Assembly: GCA_902801465.1 (NCBI GenBank)
Contig: CADCIH010000002.1
Location: 78,851-142,850 of the forward strand
Reading direction: 5' to 3'
DNA: 64,000 nt
Source of the DNA: an uncultured Bacteroidia bacterium
GTDB lineage: Bacteria > Bacteroidota > Bacteroidia > Bacteroidales > F082
Positions 1 to 8,904 of the stretch are shown here, one piece after another. Both the position numbers and the translations under genes were made by a program. The notes under the pieces are model-generated. The model made no database searches, had not been told where the DNA came from, and saw only the letters and a list, made by a program, of their open reading frames with translations. How positions within the stretch are numbered: the first letter of the stretch is position 1; the number at the start of each line of letters is the position of its first letter.

Positions 1-791
1 ACCTTGAACTGTTGATCCTGCACTTCCACGAAGATACGCTTCACGTTGTTGATCCGTTGCGTCTCTTCCGGGAGGCCGCCGACCTCTATGTCGATTTGGC
101 GCACGCCCTTGGTGTCGGCTTCAAGCATGAAATCGACTTCTTTGGAGTAGCGGTTGGTGTTGATACTAAGATCTTGACGCGCCACAACGCGACCATCGAC
201 GGATATGCTGAGCGCTGCTTTCTGTCCTGCGCAGTCCACCGCCCCTACGGTCACCCGAAGGGGGAAGGAAGCACCCAGCGACACCTTTTTGTTATAATGC
301 AGGTCTTTCACCGCCAGGTCGGGGTGTGTCAAGGTATCGCCCAGTACCACGGTGTGGATGGGGAACGCCATCTTCCCGACCAACAGCATCGGGTCGAGAC
401 CACGGTTGTATATGCCGTCGGTGAACAGCAGCACTGCACCAACATTCCTTTTATAATAACGACGTTCCACCGAGCGCATCATCGACGAGAGGTCGGTGAG
501 CTGGTCGGCAAAGTCGAGCGTGTCGAACTCGCGCACCTCCTGACCGAAGAGGTATTCGTGTACCTGAAAGTCTTCCGACAAGGCCTCACGGAATCCGTTC
601 AGCTTGGTTTGATAGTCTTTCTTGAAAAAGCTTGAGTCGCCCCCCAGCACTATCGAGGCCGAGTTGTCGTGCGCCAACACCACCACGGACTGTTCCACCA
701 CGCTGGAACGGTGGCGGACGTAGGGGTTGATGAGGAGCAACACCAGGATGCCCAGCACCAGCACGCGCAACACGATATGAACAGCTTTCAT
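1..791 (-). CDS. VWA-domain membrane protein, N-terminal part (runs off the window)
   Basis: The reading frame stays open from the ATG at 791 to the window edge, giving 263 visible residues, so the C-terminus is missing. Residues 6-25 form one hydrophobic membrane segment. Next comes a von Willebrand factor A domain: a MIDAS-type DNSAS at about 42-46 and a TDG further on. After that is a beta-rich segment that may be CARDB-like. This order (TM helix, VWA, beta domain) is usual in Bacteroidota membrane VWA proteins related to aerotolerance/Bat proteins. A metal-dependent protein-binding role at the cytoplasmic membrane is inferred from the family; the partner is unknown. It diverges from the glycosyltransferase gene. 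Confidence 0.75.
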   Translation of the reverse strand, partial: MKAVHIVLRVLVLGILVLLLINPYVRHRSSVVEQSVVVLAHDNSASIVLGGDSSFFKKDYQTKLNGFREALSEDFQVHEYLFGQEVREFDTLDFADQLTDLSSMMRSVERRYYKRNVGAVLLFTDGIYNRGLDPMLLVGKMAFPIHTVVLGDTLTHPDLAVKDLHYNKKVSLGASFPLRVTVGAVDCAGQKAALSISVDGRVVARQDLSINTNRYSKEVDFMLEADTKGVRQIDIEVGGLPEETQRINNVKRIFVEVQDQQFK

Positions 792-825
792 CGGCTTGAG
801 GGGTTATTATCTAAAAATAAAGATG

Positions 826-833
826 CAAAAATA
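826..833 (-). promoter_or_regulatory. -7 element for the VWA gene
   Basis: TATTTTTG on the minus strand, about 35 nt upstream of the VWA start codon. It matches the Bacteroidota TAnnTTTG consensus. Confidence 0.65.
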
Positions 834-845
834 AGAATTTTTCAG

Positions 846-853
846 TAAATTTG
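846..853 (+). promoter_or_regulatory. -7 element for the glycosyltransferase gene
   Basis: TAAATTTG, 20 nt before the ATG at 874, back to back with the VWA promoter. It supports 874 over the in-frame TTG at 865 as the start. Confidence 0.65.
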
Positions 854-873
854 CACCTATAAATTTGGAAGGA

Positions 874-1608
874 ATGAACAAGATCACCGCCGTCGTCATC
901 ACCCTCAACGAAGAGCGCAACATCGGGCGTTGCCTGGAGAGCGTTTTGCCCGTAGTGGACGAGGTGGTGGTGGTTGATTCCTTCTCGACCGATGCCACTG
1001 CCGACATCTGCACTCGGCACGGTGTTCGTTTCGCCACCCACGAATGGGAAGGCTATGTGGCCACAAAAAACTACGCCAATGAGTTGGCTTCGAACGATTG
1101 GATACTCTCCCTCGATGCCGACGAGGCCCTCTCACCGGAGCTGGCGAAATCCATCCTGGCCTTGAAAAACCAAGACATGGAGGGTAAGGTGTTCTCGATG
1201 AACCGCTTGATGAACTATTGCGGCCGATGGATCCGTCACGGTGGCTGGTATCCCGACGTCAAAGTCAGGCTGTTCGACCGTCGTCAGGTGCGTTGGACCG
1301 GGCAGAAGGTTCACGAGACCTTGGATGTTCCCGATGGCACTCCTGTCTTGAAGCTTGAGGGCGACCTGTGGCATTATTCGTTTTATACGCCCGAGGAGCA
1401 TCGTCGTCAGATGGAGAAGTTCGCCGCCCTCTCTGCCGAGGAGATGAAAGAACGTGGTCAGCGTCCCAGCTTGTTCTCAGCCTGGGTCCACACCGGATGG
1501 AAGTTCCTTCGCGACTACCTTTTCAAAGGTGGTTTCCTGGACGGAGCTTTGGGCTGGACCATCGCATGCAACAACGCATACGGTGTGTGGTGTAAATACA
1601 AAAAATAG
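874..1608 (+). CDS. Glycosyltransferase family 2 (WaaE/KdtX-like)
   Basis: A 244-residue GT-A fold glycosyltransferase. The N-terminus carries the nucleotide-sugar strand (VVITLNEERN, residues 8-17), then VVDSFSTD and the metal-binding DAD at 81-83. A GGWYPD motif and the histidine-rich WHYSFYTPEEH segment follow, both typical of the LPS-core beta-1,4-glucosyltransferase branch (WaaE/KdtX). The likely role is adding a sugar to lipooligosaccharide or another cell-surface glycan from a nucleotide sugar at the inner membrane face. The acceptor cannot be read from sequence. The ATG at 874 lies just behind a purine-rich stretch. The gene converges with valS, leaving only 9 bp between the stop codons. 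Confidence 0.85.
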   Translation: MNKITAVVITLNEERNIGRCLESVLPVVDEVVVVDSFSTDATADICTRHGVRFATHEWEGYVATKNYANELASNDWILSLDADEALSPELAKSILALKNQDMEGKVFSMNRLMNYCGRWIRHGGWYPDVKVRLFDRRQVRWTGQKVHETLDVPDGTPVLKLEGDLWHYSFYTPEEHRRQMEKFAALSAEEMKERGQRPSLFSAWVHTGWKFLRDYLFKGGFLDGALGWTIACNNAYGVWCKYKK

Positions 1609-1617
1609 AATTGAGTT

Positions 1618-4323
<2,706 letters not shown>

Positions 4324-4342
4324 AATCGTAAATAATAAGCGG

Positions 4343-4350
4343 CAAAAATA
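4343..4350 (-). promoter_or_regulatory. -7 element for valS
   Basis: TATTTTTG on the minus strand, 19 bp from the valS ATG. Confidence 0.65.
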
Positions 4351-4372
4351 CGTTTTTTTTGTGCTAAATTTC

Positions 4373-4380
4373 TATTTTTG
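4373..4380 (+). promoter_or_regulatory. -7 element for the HAD / TlpA / bcp operon
   Basis: TATTTTTG, 18 bp before the ATG at 4399, divergent from the valS promoter. Confidence 0.65.
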
Positions 4381-4398
4381 CGCCAAAATATCATCTTG

Positions 4399-5034
4399 AT
4401 GATTAAAAATATCATTTTTGACTACGGCGGGGTGCTCCTCGATTGGAACCCGCATTACCTTTACGATTCTTATTTCGGCGATGTTGAGAAAGCCGAGTGG
4501 TTTCTCACGAACATCTGTACCTACGAGTGGAATGCCCAGCACGACAATGGGAAGCCTGTTGCCGAGGGTACGGCCGAATTGATTGCCGAACATCCCGAGT
4601 GGGAGAAGGAGATCCGGATGTATTACGATGATTTCATGAAGATGATGGGCGGACAGATTCCCGGCATGGAGGAATTTGTCAAAAGTTTGAAGGACAAGGG
4701 CTATCGTGTATTCGGACTTTCCAACTGGTCGGAGGAGACTTTCGCCTTGGTGCGTCATGTCTATCCCGTGTTGGATCTGATGGAGGACATGGTGATTTCG
4801 GGAATTGAACGGGTGATGAAACCCGACCATCGTATTTTTAGGTTGGCTTTGGAGCGTTTTGGCATCAAGGCCGAGGAGACCATTTTCCTCGATGATAATC
4901 CTGCCAATGTCCAAGCCGCTTGTGAAATAGGTATTAAAGGAATTTTATTTAATAAAAATATTGTAAAAAATGAAAAAAGTATTCTTCATCATGATGGCAG
5001 CCTTGTTCTTCCTGAGTGGCTGCAACAAAACTAA
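4399..5034 (+). CDS. HAD-superfamily hydrolase (YihX-like)
   Basis: A 211-residue haloacid dehalogenase-fold phosphatase. Motif I is DYGGV at residues 8-12; the second Asp of the classic DxD is replaced by Gly, as in the YihX/epoxide-hydrolase-N group. Motif II is the Ser of SNWS, motif III the Lys of MKPDHRIF, and motif IV FLDDNPAN. The likely substrate is a small phosphorylated metabolite such as a sugar phosphate; none can be named. The ATG at 4399 follows the promoter directly. The last ~20 residues overlap the signal peptide of the next gene by 65 bp in another frame and do not look like a normal family tail, so an ancestral stop may have been lost. Confidence 0.8.
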   Translation: MIKNIIFDYGGVLLDWNPHYLYDSYFGDVEKAEWFLTNICTYEWNAQHDNGKPVAEGTAELIAEHPEWEKEIRMYYDDFMKMMGGQIPGMEEFVKSLKDKGYRVFGLSNWSEETFALVRHVYPVLDLMEDMVISGIERVMKPDHRIFRLALERFGIKAEETIFLDDNPANVQAACEIGIKGILFNKNIVKNEKSILHHDGSLVLPEWLQQN

Positions 5035-6061
5035 GCAATTCACAGTTACCCTGAATCTTGACAACGCTGACCAAAAGACCGTCTATCTCTGCAAGGATGT
5101 TGATGGCAAGGATGTGTGCATCGACACCGCTGTCTTCGTAGGACAACAAGCAGTGCTGAAAGCCGATTTTGCTGATCCTCAGACCTGTTACGTTGTCAAA
5201 TTCGACCCATCTGAAAAATGCGGAGTATTCCCGTTCTTCACCGAAAACCAAAACACCACCATCACCGGCGACAAGGATGCCATCGAGCAATGGGTGGTGA
5301 AAGGCTGCGCCACGATGGACGATTACAACGCCTATCGTCAGGAGATGCTGCCCATGGAAGAGTCGATGATGGTCATGTTTAATGAGTCGCAGGAGGCTTA
5401 CATTTCGGGTGACACCGTGAAGGCTGCCGATATTTTTGCGCAAGTCAATGCCGCCATGGATGATTACCAAAACTATCGTTTCGACTACCTAAAAAATCAC
5501 GCTGACAGCTACCTGACCCATTTTCTGGTTCTTCAGGGTGTGGACGAATTTGGCTATGAAAAAGTGAAGGAACTGGCCGAGAGTTTCACCACCGAGTCGG
5601 TTTACAGCAAGCGGATCAAGGACTATCTAGACAAGTATGCAAGACTGGAGGTCGGAGCTCCGTTCATCGACTTCACCTTGAAGACTGCCGAGGGTGAGGA
5701 GGTCAATCTGGAGACGGTCATCAACAGCAACCGTGTGGTGTTGGTTGATTTCTGGGCTTCGTGGTGCGGACCCTGCCGTGGCGAGAACCCCTTCGTGAAA
5801 GCCGCCTACGAGAAATACCACGCCGACGGTTTTGAGATCATTGGCGTGAGTGTCGACCAGGACGAGGAGGCATGGCAGAAGGCCGTGGCCGACGATGGCA
5901 TGACATGGATTCAGGTGCGTGATGTTGACAACGCTGCCTCCAAAGACTACATGATCCAATACATTCCTTCCAATTTCCTTTACGACGGCAATGGTGTGAT
6001 GATTGCCAAGGGTCTCCGTGGCGAGGCGCTCGAGGCAAAGTTGGCTGAGGTGTTGCAATAA
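4970..6061 (+). CDS. Thioredoxin-like lipoprotein (TlpA/DUF4369 type)
   Basis: A 363-residue exported protein. It begins with a signal peptide ending in a lipobox (LSGC), so it should be lipid-anchored in the periplasm or outer membrane. The N-terminal half is beta-rich and resembles the DUF4369 domain of Bacteroidota TlpA-like proteins. The C-terminal half is a thioredoxin fold with the redox motif W265-C266-G-P-C269 preceded by VLVDFWAS, and a later cis-Pro segment (YIPSNFLYD). The likely role is a periplasmic disulfide reductase. It overlaps the end of the HAD gene and is followed after 9 bp by bcp, which makes a redox-themed operon. Confidence 0.88.
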   Translation: MKKVFFIMMAALFFLSGCNKTKQFTVTLNLDNADQKTVYLCKDVDGKDVCIDTAVFVGQQAVLKADFADPQTCYVVKFDPSEKCGVFPFFTENQNTTITGDKDAIEQWVVKGCATMDDYNAYRQEMLPMEESMMVMFNESQEAYISGDTVKAADIFAQVNAAMDDYQNYRFDYLKNHADSYLTHFLVLQGVDEFGYEKVKELAESFTTESVYSKRIKDYLDKYARLEVGAPFIDFTLKTAEGEEVNLETVINSNRVVLVDFWASWCGPCRGENPFVKAAYEKYHADGFEIIGVSVDQDEEAWQKAVADDGMTWIQVRDVDNAASKDYMIQYIPSNFLYDGNGVMIAKGLRGEALEAKLAEVLQ

Positions 6062-6070
6062 AAGAATGCC

Positions 6071-6514
6071 ATGTTAGACAAAGGAACCAAAGCCCCTTAT
6101 TTTGAGGGCAACGACGAGAACGGGAATCTCGTGAAGTTAACTGATTTCGCTGGAAAGAAGTTGGTGCTTTATTTCTATCCCAAGGACAGCACTCCGGGTT
6201 GCACCGCTGAGGCGTGCGATTTGCGTGACAATTACGAGCGTTTCCTTTCGTTGGGTTACAACGTGTTAGGCGTCAGCCGTGACAGTGCGGCTTCGCATCA
6301 GCGTTTCATCGCCAAGTACAGTCTGCCGTTTCATTTGATTGCCGATACTGACCTCACCATCTTGAAAGCCTACGAAGCATGGGGTGAGAAGAAGATGTAT
6401 GGCAAGGTCACCGAAGGCACTCTGCGTACCACCTACGTCATTGACGAAGACGGGGTGATTATCGATGCCATAGGGAAGGTCGACACCAAGAATCACACGG
6501 CGCAGATTTTATAA
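6071..6514 (+). CDS. bcp: Thiol peroxidase, Bcp/PrxQ-type peroxiredoxin
   Basis: A 147-residue peroxiredoxin that reduces hydrogen peroxide and organic hydroperoxides with thioredoxin as electron donor in the cytoplasm. The peroxidatic cysteine is C44 in STPGCTAEACDLRD and the likely resolving cysteine is C49, the four-residue spacing typical of 2-Cys Bcp/PrxQ. The YPKDSTPGCT motif and the catalytic Arg/Thr positions are intact. It starts 9 bp after the thioredoxin-like lipoprotein and probably shares its promoter at 4373. It lacks a few C-terminal residues relative to longer family members but looks functional. Confidence 0.93.
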   Translation: MLDKGTKAPYFEGNDENGNLVKLTDFAGKKLVLYFYPKDSTPGCTAEACDLRDNYERFLSLGYNVLGVSRDSAASHQRFIAKYSLPFHLIADTDLTILKAYEAWGEKKMYGKVTEGTLRTTYVIDEDGVIIDAIGKVDTKNHTAQIL

Positions 6515-6532
6515 AAACAGATTTGTCGGAGC

Positions 6533-6662
6533 GGCACCCCCATCGGGGTGCCACATCGGTAAGCGAGAGATGATTCCCTATCGTCTCCGCACCCCATCGG
6601 GGTGCCACATCGGTAAATGAGAAAAGCCATCCCGTCGTCTCCGCACCCCATCGGGGTGCTCC
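6533..6662. repeat. Tandem 54-bp hairpin repeats, three copies
   Basis: A palindromic core GCACCCC-(C)ATC-GGGGTGC begins at 6535, 6589 and 6643, an exact 54-bp period. Copies 1 and 2 are followed by CACATCGGTAA-like flanks and copy 3 by TCCGTCGGTAG. The palindrome can form a 7-bp stem. A related single copy sits at 14731. These are non-coding; the minus-strand reading frame through them only reflects the 18-codon period. Confidence 0.85.
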
Positions 6663-6720
6663 GTCGGTAGGAACGGGTAAAAATTTTTTATAAAAATGTT
6701 GCGAAGAAAGAAATTTGTTG

Positions 6721-6728
6721 TATCTTTG
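6721..6728 (+). promoter_or_regulatory. -7 element for the small RNA
   Basis: TATCTTTG with a TTG about 22 bp upstream. No start codon with a credible gene follows before the terminator at 6827. Confidence 0.65.
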
Positions 6729-6734
6729 CATTCA

Positions 6735-6853
6735 GTTGGTCGCGGACAACGGAATGAAAAACAAATGGATTATCAAGACGTGAGGGACGGACCTGCTGGT
6801 ACGACACCCCCCGCGATAACAAGTTAAAGCCTTCCTTTATTGGGAGGCTTTTT
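6735..6853 (+). ncRNA. Candidate small terminated RNA, ~119 nt
   Basis: The promoter at 6721 would start transcription near 6735. The first 11 nt (6735-6745) pair with 6811-6820 in a 10-bp closing stem with one bulge (GTT, then G-TCGCGG against CCGCGA-T, then AAC). A rho-independent terminator with a 9-bp stem follows. No coding potential is evident. The identity is unknown; a Bacteroidota 6S-like RNA is one possibility, but I cannot match conserved motifs. Confidence 0.5.
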
Positions 6854-6854
6854 T
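6827..6854. terminator. Bidirectional rho-independent terminator
   Basis: Stem AAGCCTTCC / GGGAGGCTT with a 6-nt loop and a T-tract on the plus side. On the minus strand the hairpin coincides with the last codons of the gene at 6837-7253, so it can serve both transcripts. Confidence 0.75.
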
Positions 6855-7253
6855 GATGGGCCTCTTGTAAAGGGACACAAACGCAAGACTTTTGTTTCGA
6901 CCAATTCGGATTTCCTCAACATATACGTATTGGTTCCCAATGGTTTTGCGATAGAGAATGGTTTTCAACCCATGTTTCTTAGTCCTGTGGTTTGATATCT
7001 CAATCGAATCGCGATGTTTGATGATGTAGGGTATTAACAAATAGTCTTCGATTGATAACGGGGAACGGTCGGCGCTTTCTTTGCCATGTCGCGATTCAGA
7101 ATGCCTAGTGCCTGATGTTTCTATAACATGTTTGTAACCCGTTAGGTCTATTCCTAGTTCTTTTGCTTTAGTTAATAGTTCTTCGTCTATTTCATTGTCG
7201 ATAATGGCGAAATGGTAGTCGCAGTCTTGATGGATGAGTTCTACTAATTCCAT
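6837..7253 (-). CDS. Phage-type BECR-fold nuclease-like protein (PBECR3-like)
   Basis: 138 residues. From about residue 40 the pattern GYKHVIETSGTRHSESRHG, then SIEDYLLIP and a C-terminal YVYVEEIRIGRNKSLAFVSLYK, resembles the phage barnase-EndoU-colicin-RelE (PBECR) domains. Those occur as C-terminal toxin domains of Mu-type head-morphogenesis proteins. If so, it would be an RNase-like effector with the conserved His/Arg cluster as active site. Here it stands alone without a MuF head domain. It diverges from a second MuF-C-like gene at 7384. The match is from memory of the family pattern, so the class is likely but the activity is inferred. No clear promoter is visible. Confidence 0.6.
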   Translation of the reverse strand: MELVELIHQDCDYHFAIIDNEIDEELLTKAKELGIDLTGYKHVIETSGTRHSESRHGKESADRSPLSIEDYLLIPYIIKHRDSIEISNHRTKKHGLKTILYRKTIGNQYVYVEEIRIGRNKSLAFVSLYKRPIKKASQ

Positions 7254-7307
7254 GGTAAATAGGGCTTGCTCGGAAGATAATAACTTGACTTTATTTTAGT
7301 AATGTTG

Positions 7308-7315
7308 TATATTTG
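7308..7315 (+). promoter_or_regulatory. -7 element for the MuF-C-like gene
   Basis: TATATTTG, 69 bp before the ATG at 7384. Confidence 0.55.
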
Positions 7316-7383
7316 CATACAAAAACGAAAATCATCTATAATTAAAATGATAAAAATATTAATATTGAAACGCAAAATCCGAT

Positions 7384-7947
7384 ATGGCTACAAAAGACAG
7401 AAACTTCATTGAAGTGGTTATTACAATAAACAATGAAGGCAAGGAAGTTGCCAGCAAACTTTATCGTCAACAGTATTTCTTTGTTGCTCAAACACCGGTT
7501 TTTATGAAAAACTATGGGCTTAGAGGTGAGTCGTTTACGATTTCTTATGGTGCTATTTCGAGGCATTTCGGAAAAGATCCTGACCATAATCTGTCCAAAG
7601 AAATATGGGAACAACTGCCAACTGCCATAACAAATCCATTCGCAATTACTGAATATTACAGAGAGATTGAGCATGAACATCTACAAGGGTACAGAATATA
7701 TACCTCTATTCAACTTGGAGAAGGATATGTTGTAGTTGGAGTTGACGTGAAGGTGGCAGGTCGGAATCTGTTGGTTAACTCAATAACAACGGTATTTGGA
7801 AAAACAGGTCGGATAACCGAGTTTGAGGTCGAAATCTACCGAAATGAAAAAATTAATCCCCAACAAGCGGCACTTCTTAAGAGGCCCAATTCCTCTCAAT
7901 ATCCGTCCATTGGGGATTCCAATTGCAAAGATAAAGAGAATTCTTGA
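7384..7947 (+). CDS. MuF C-terminal-like / phage toxin-domain protein
   Basis: 187 residues with low GC relative to the core genes. The segment FTISYGAISRHFGKD, then EIWEQLPTAITNPFAITEY and a later VVVGVDVKVAGRN...VNSITTVFGK, follows the pattern of the phage MuF C-terminal domain. That domain is a BECR-like toxin module often carried by phage head proteins and polymorphic toxins. It has no signal peptide and no head-protein domain. Its partner or immunity gene is not obvious. It diverges from the PBECR-like gene across a 130-bp spacer and is followed by iteron-like repeats. The last ~35 residues are hydrophilic and look disordered. Confidence 0.6.
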   Translation: MATKDRNFIEVVITINNEGKEVASKLYRQQYFFVAQTPVFMKNYGLRGESFTISYGAISRHFGKDPDHNLSKEIWEQLPTAITNPFAITEYYREIEHEHLQGYRIYTSIQLGEGYVVVGVDVKVAGRNLLVNSITTVFGKTGRITEFEVEIYRNEKINPQQAALLKRPNSSQYPSIGDSNCKDKENS

Positions 7948-7992
7948 AAAATCAAGTAAATAATACAAAAAATGAAGGCAAATCTGAAAATT

Positions 7993-8069
7993 TGTAAAAT
8001 ATCGCGTTCTAAGTTTGCGATTTTTGTAAAATAACGCAATTTGAAAACGGTTTTTATGTAAAATATCGC
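7993..8069. repeat. Three iteron-like repeats, exact 32-bp spacing
   Basis: TGTAAAATATCGC, TGTAAAATAACGC and TGTAAAATATCGC start at 7993, 8025 and 8057, about three helical turns apart. The middle copy lies in a quasi-palindrome with TTGCG and CGCAA arms (8015-8039). The 289-bp gap between the MuF-C-like gene and the toxin-antitoxin pair otherwise holds only AT-rich sequence and the promoter at 8184. Possible operator or iteron array. Confidence 0.7.
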
Positions 8070-8183
8070 ATTTTGCTAGCGAATCCCGTCAATCCTAACC
8101 GATGCTTCCAAACTTTCAACAAATTGTTGAAAATCAGTCTAATAAATCTTTATTGACCCCTTGACAGGTATATAAAAACGTTG

Positions 8184-8191
8184 TAATTTTG
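8184..8191 (+). promoter_or_regulatory. -7 element for the toxin-antitoxin operon
   Basis: TAATTTTG, 46 bp before the antitoxin ATG at 8237. Confidence 0.6.
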
Positions 8192-8236
8192 CAGCGAGAT
8201 ACAAAGTGAACTATGTTTTGTTAAATCTTTTAGGAT

Positions 8237-8473
8237 ATGGAAAATATAGTTACTTTTGCCAATGAAAACCAGTTGAAGGAACTGGGAGGAGAGATGACCA
8301 TGACTAACGAATCAGAGATTAATTTTCCTGGTTCCTATTCTGAGGAGCAGGTGAAACTTCTTCTGACGGAACGGTTGCAAAGCGTTGCCGGAGGTACTGC
8401 CGTATTTGTTCAGCATGAAGAAGTGAAAAACCACATAAAGTCCTTGCTTCATGAGGGTCATCAGATGGCTTGA
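8237..8473 (+). CDS. Antitoxin of a RelE/ParE-type pair
   Basis: A 78-residue acidic protein directly upstream of, and overlapping by 23 bp, a RelE/ParE toxin gene. This is the usual antitoxin-first order. The C-terminal part (EEVKNHIKSLLHEG) looks like a short toxin-binding helix. The N-terminal part has no recognised DNA-binding fold, so the antitoxin family cannot be named. The assignment rests mainly on size, charge and gene order. Autoregulation through the promoter at 8184 is expected for such modules but not shown here. Confidence 0.6.
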   Translation: MENIVTFANENQLKELGGEMTMTNESEINFPGSYSEEQVKLLLTERLQSVAGGTAVFVQHEEVKNHIKSLLHEGHQMA

Positions 8474-8783
8474 TTCTGCTGAACTGGATTTGACTAATAT
8501 CATAAGATACATCGAGGTAACTTTCGGAACTTCTACCGCTTCGCAGGTATTTGATGATATCATGCTTCGTGTTGAGGCCCTTTGTCAATTTCCTTATTTG
8601 GGCACATTCTATCCTTTGGTCCAATATAAAGGATTGAAGGTTTATACCCTCCATGAACGACATACGAGAGTTTTCTATTCCATAACAGACAGCGAGATTA
8701 TTATAGTATTGGTTTGGAATAACCTGAAAGACGATAGTGCAATAGTAGAATTACTGTCTTTTGCAAGTCAAAATCCTCTTTGA
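8451..8783 (+). CDS. RelE/ParE-family toxin
   Basis: A 110-residue protein with the RelE/ParE layout: WLDSAELDLTNIIRYIE N-terminal helix pair, a FPYLGTFYPL turn, then YTLHERHTRVFYSITDSEIIIVLVWNNLKD, where the Arg and the hydrophobic strands match the ParE/RelE core. RelE members cleave mRNA on the ribosome and ParE members poison gyrase; the sequence does not decide between them. It overlaps the antitoxin by 23 bp, pointing to translational coupling. It lies in the accessory island with two Fic genes and two phage-type toxin-domain genes. Confidence 0.85.
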   Translation: MRVIRWLDSAELDLTNIIRYIEVTFGTSTASQVFDDIMLRVEALCQFPYLGTFYPLVQYKGLKVYTLHERHTRVFYSITDSEIIIVLVWNNLKDDSAIVELLSFASQNPL

Positions 8784-8825
8784 AAACACCAAAGAAAAAA
8801 TCGCTTTGAATAAAAAGAAAAATTG

Positions 8826-8833
8826 TATTTTTG
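8826..8833 (+). promoter_or_regulatory. -7 element for the first Fic gene
   Basis: TATTTTTG, 72 bp before the ATG at 8905. Confidence 0.6.
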
Positions 8834-8843
8834 CACCGAAAAG

Positions 8844-8858
8844 GTGGTAAGTTACCAC
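8844..8858. promoter_or_regulatory. Perfect palindrome at the Fic transcription start
   Basis: GTGGTAA-G-TTACCAC lies about 10 bp past the -7 element, over the predicted start of transcription. This position suits an operator, perhaps for the winged-helix end of the Fic protein downstream. Confidence 0.55.
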
Positions 8859-8904
8859 TATTTTGATGGTGTTTTTGGATTTTTAGACTTAATTCGATTG
8901 AAAT

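Noticed and set aside
12-635. Plus-strand open frame of 207 codons at the window start
   Set aside because: It lies antisense to the VWA gene, which has a promoter, a membrane helix and a MIDAS motif on the minus strand.
6533-6662. CRISPR array
   Set aside because: There are only three palindromic units with partly similar spacers and no cas genes; these are tandem hairpin repeats.
6459-6731. Minus-strand 90-codon frame with repeated TDVAPRWGAE peptides
   Set aside because: It is produced by the 54-bp hairpin repeats, whose period is 18 codons, and has no gene-like start.
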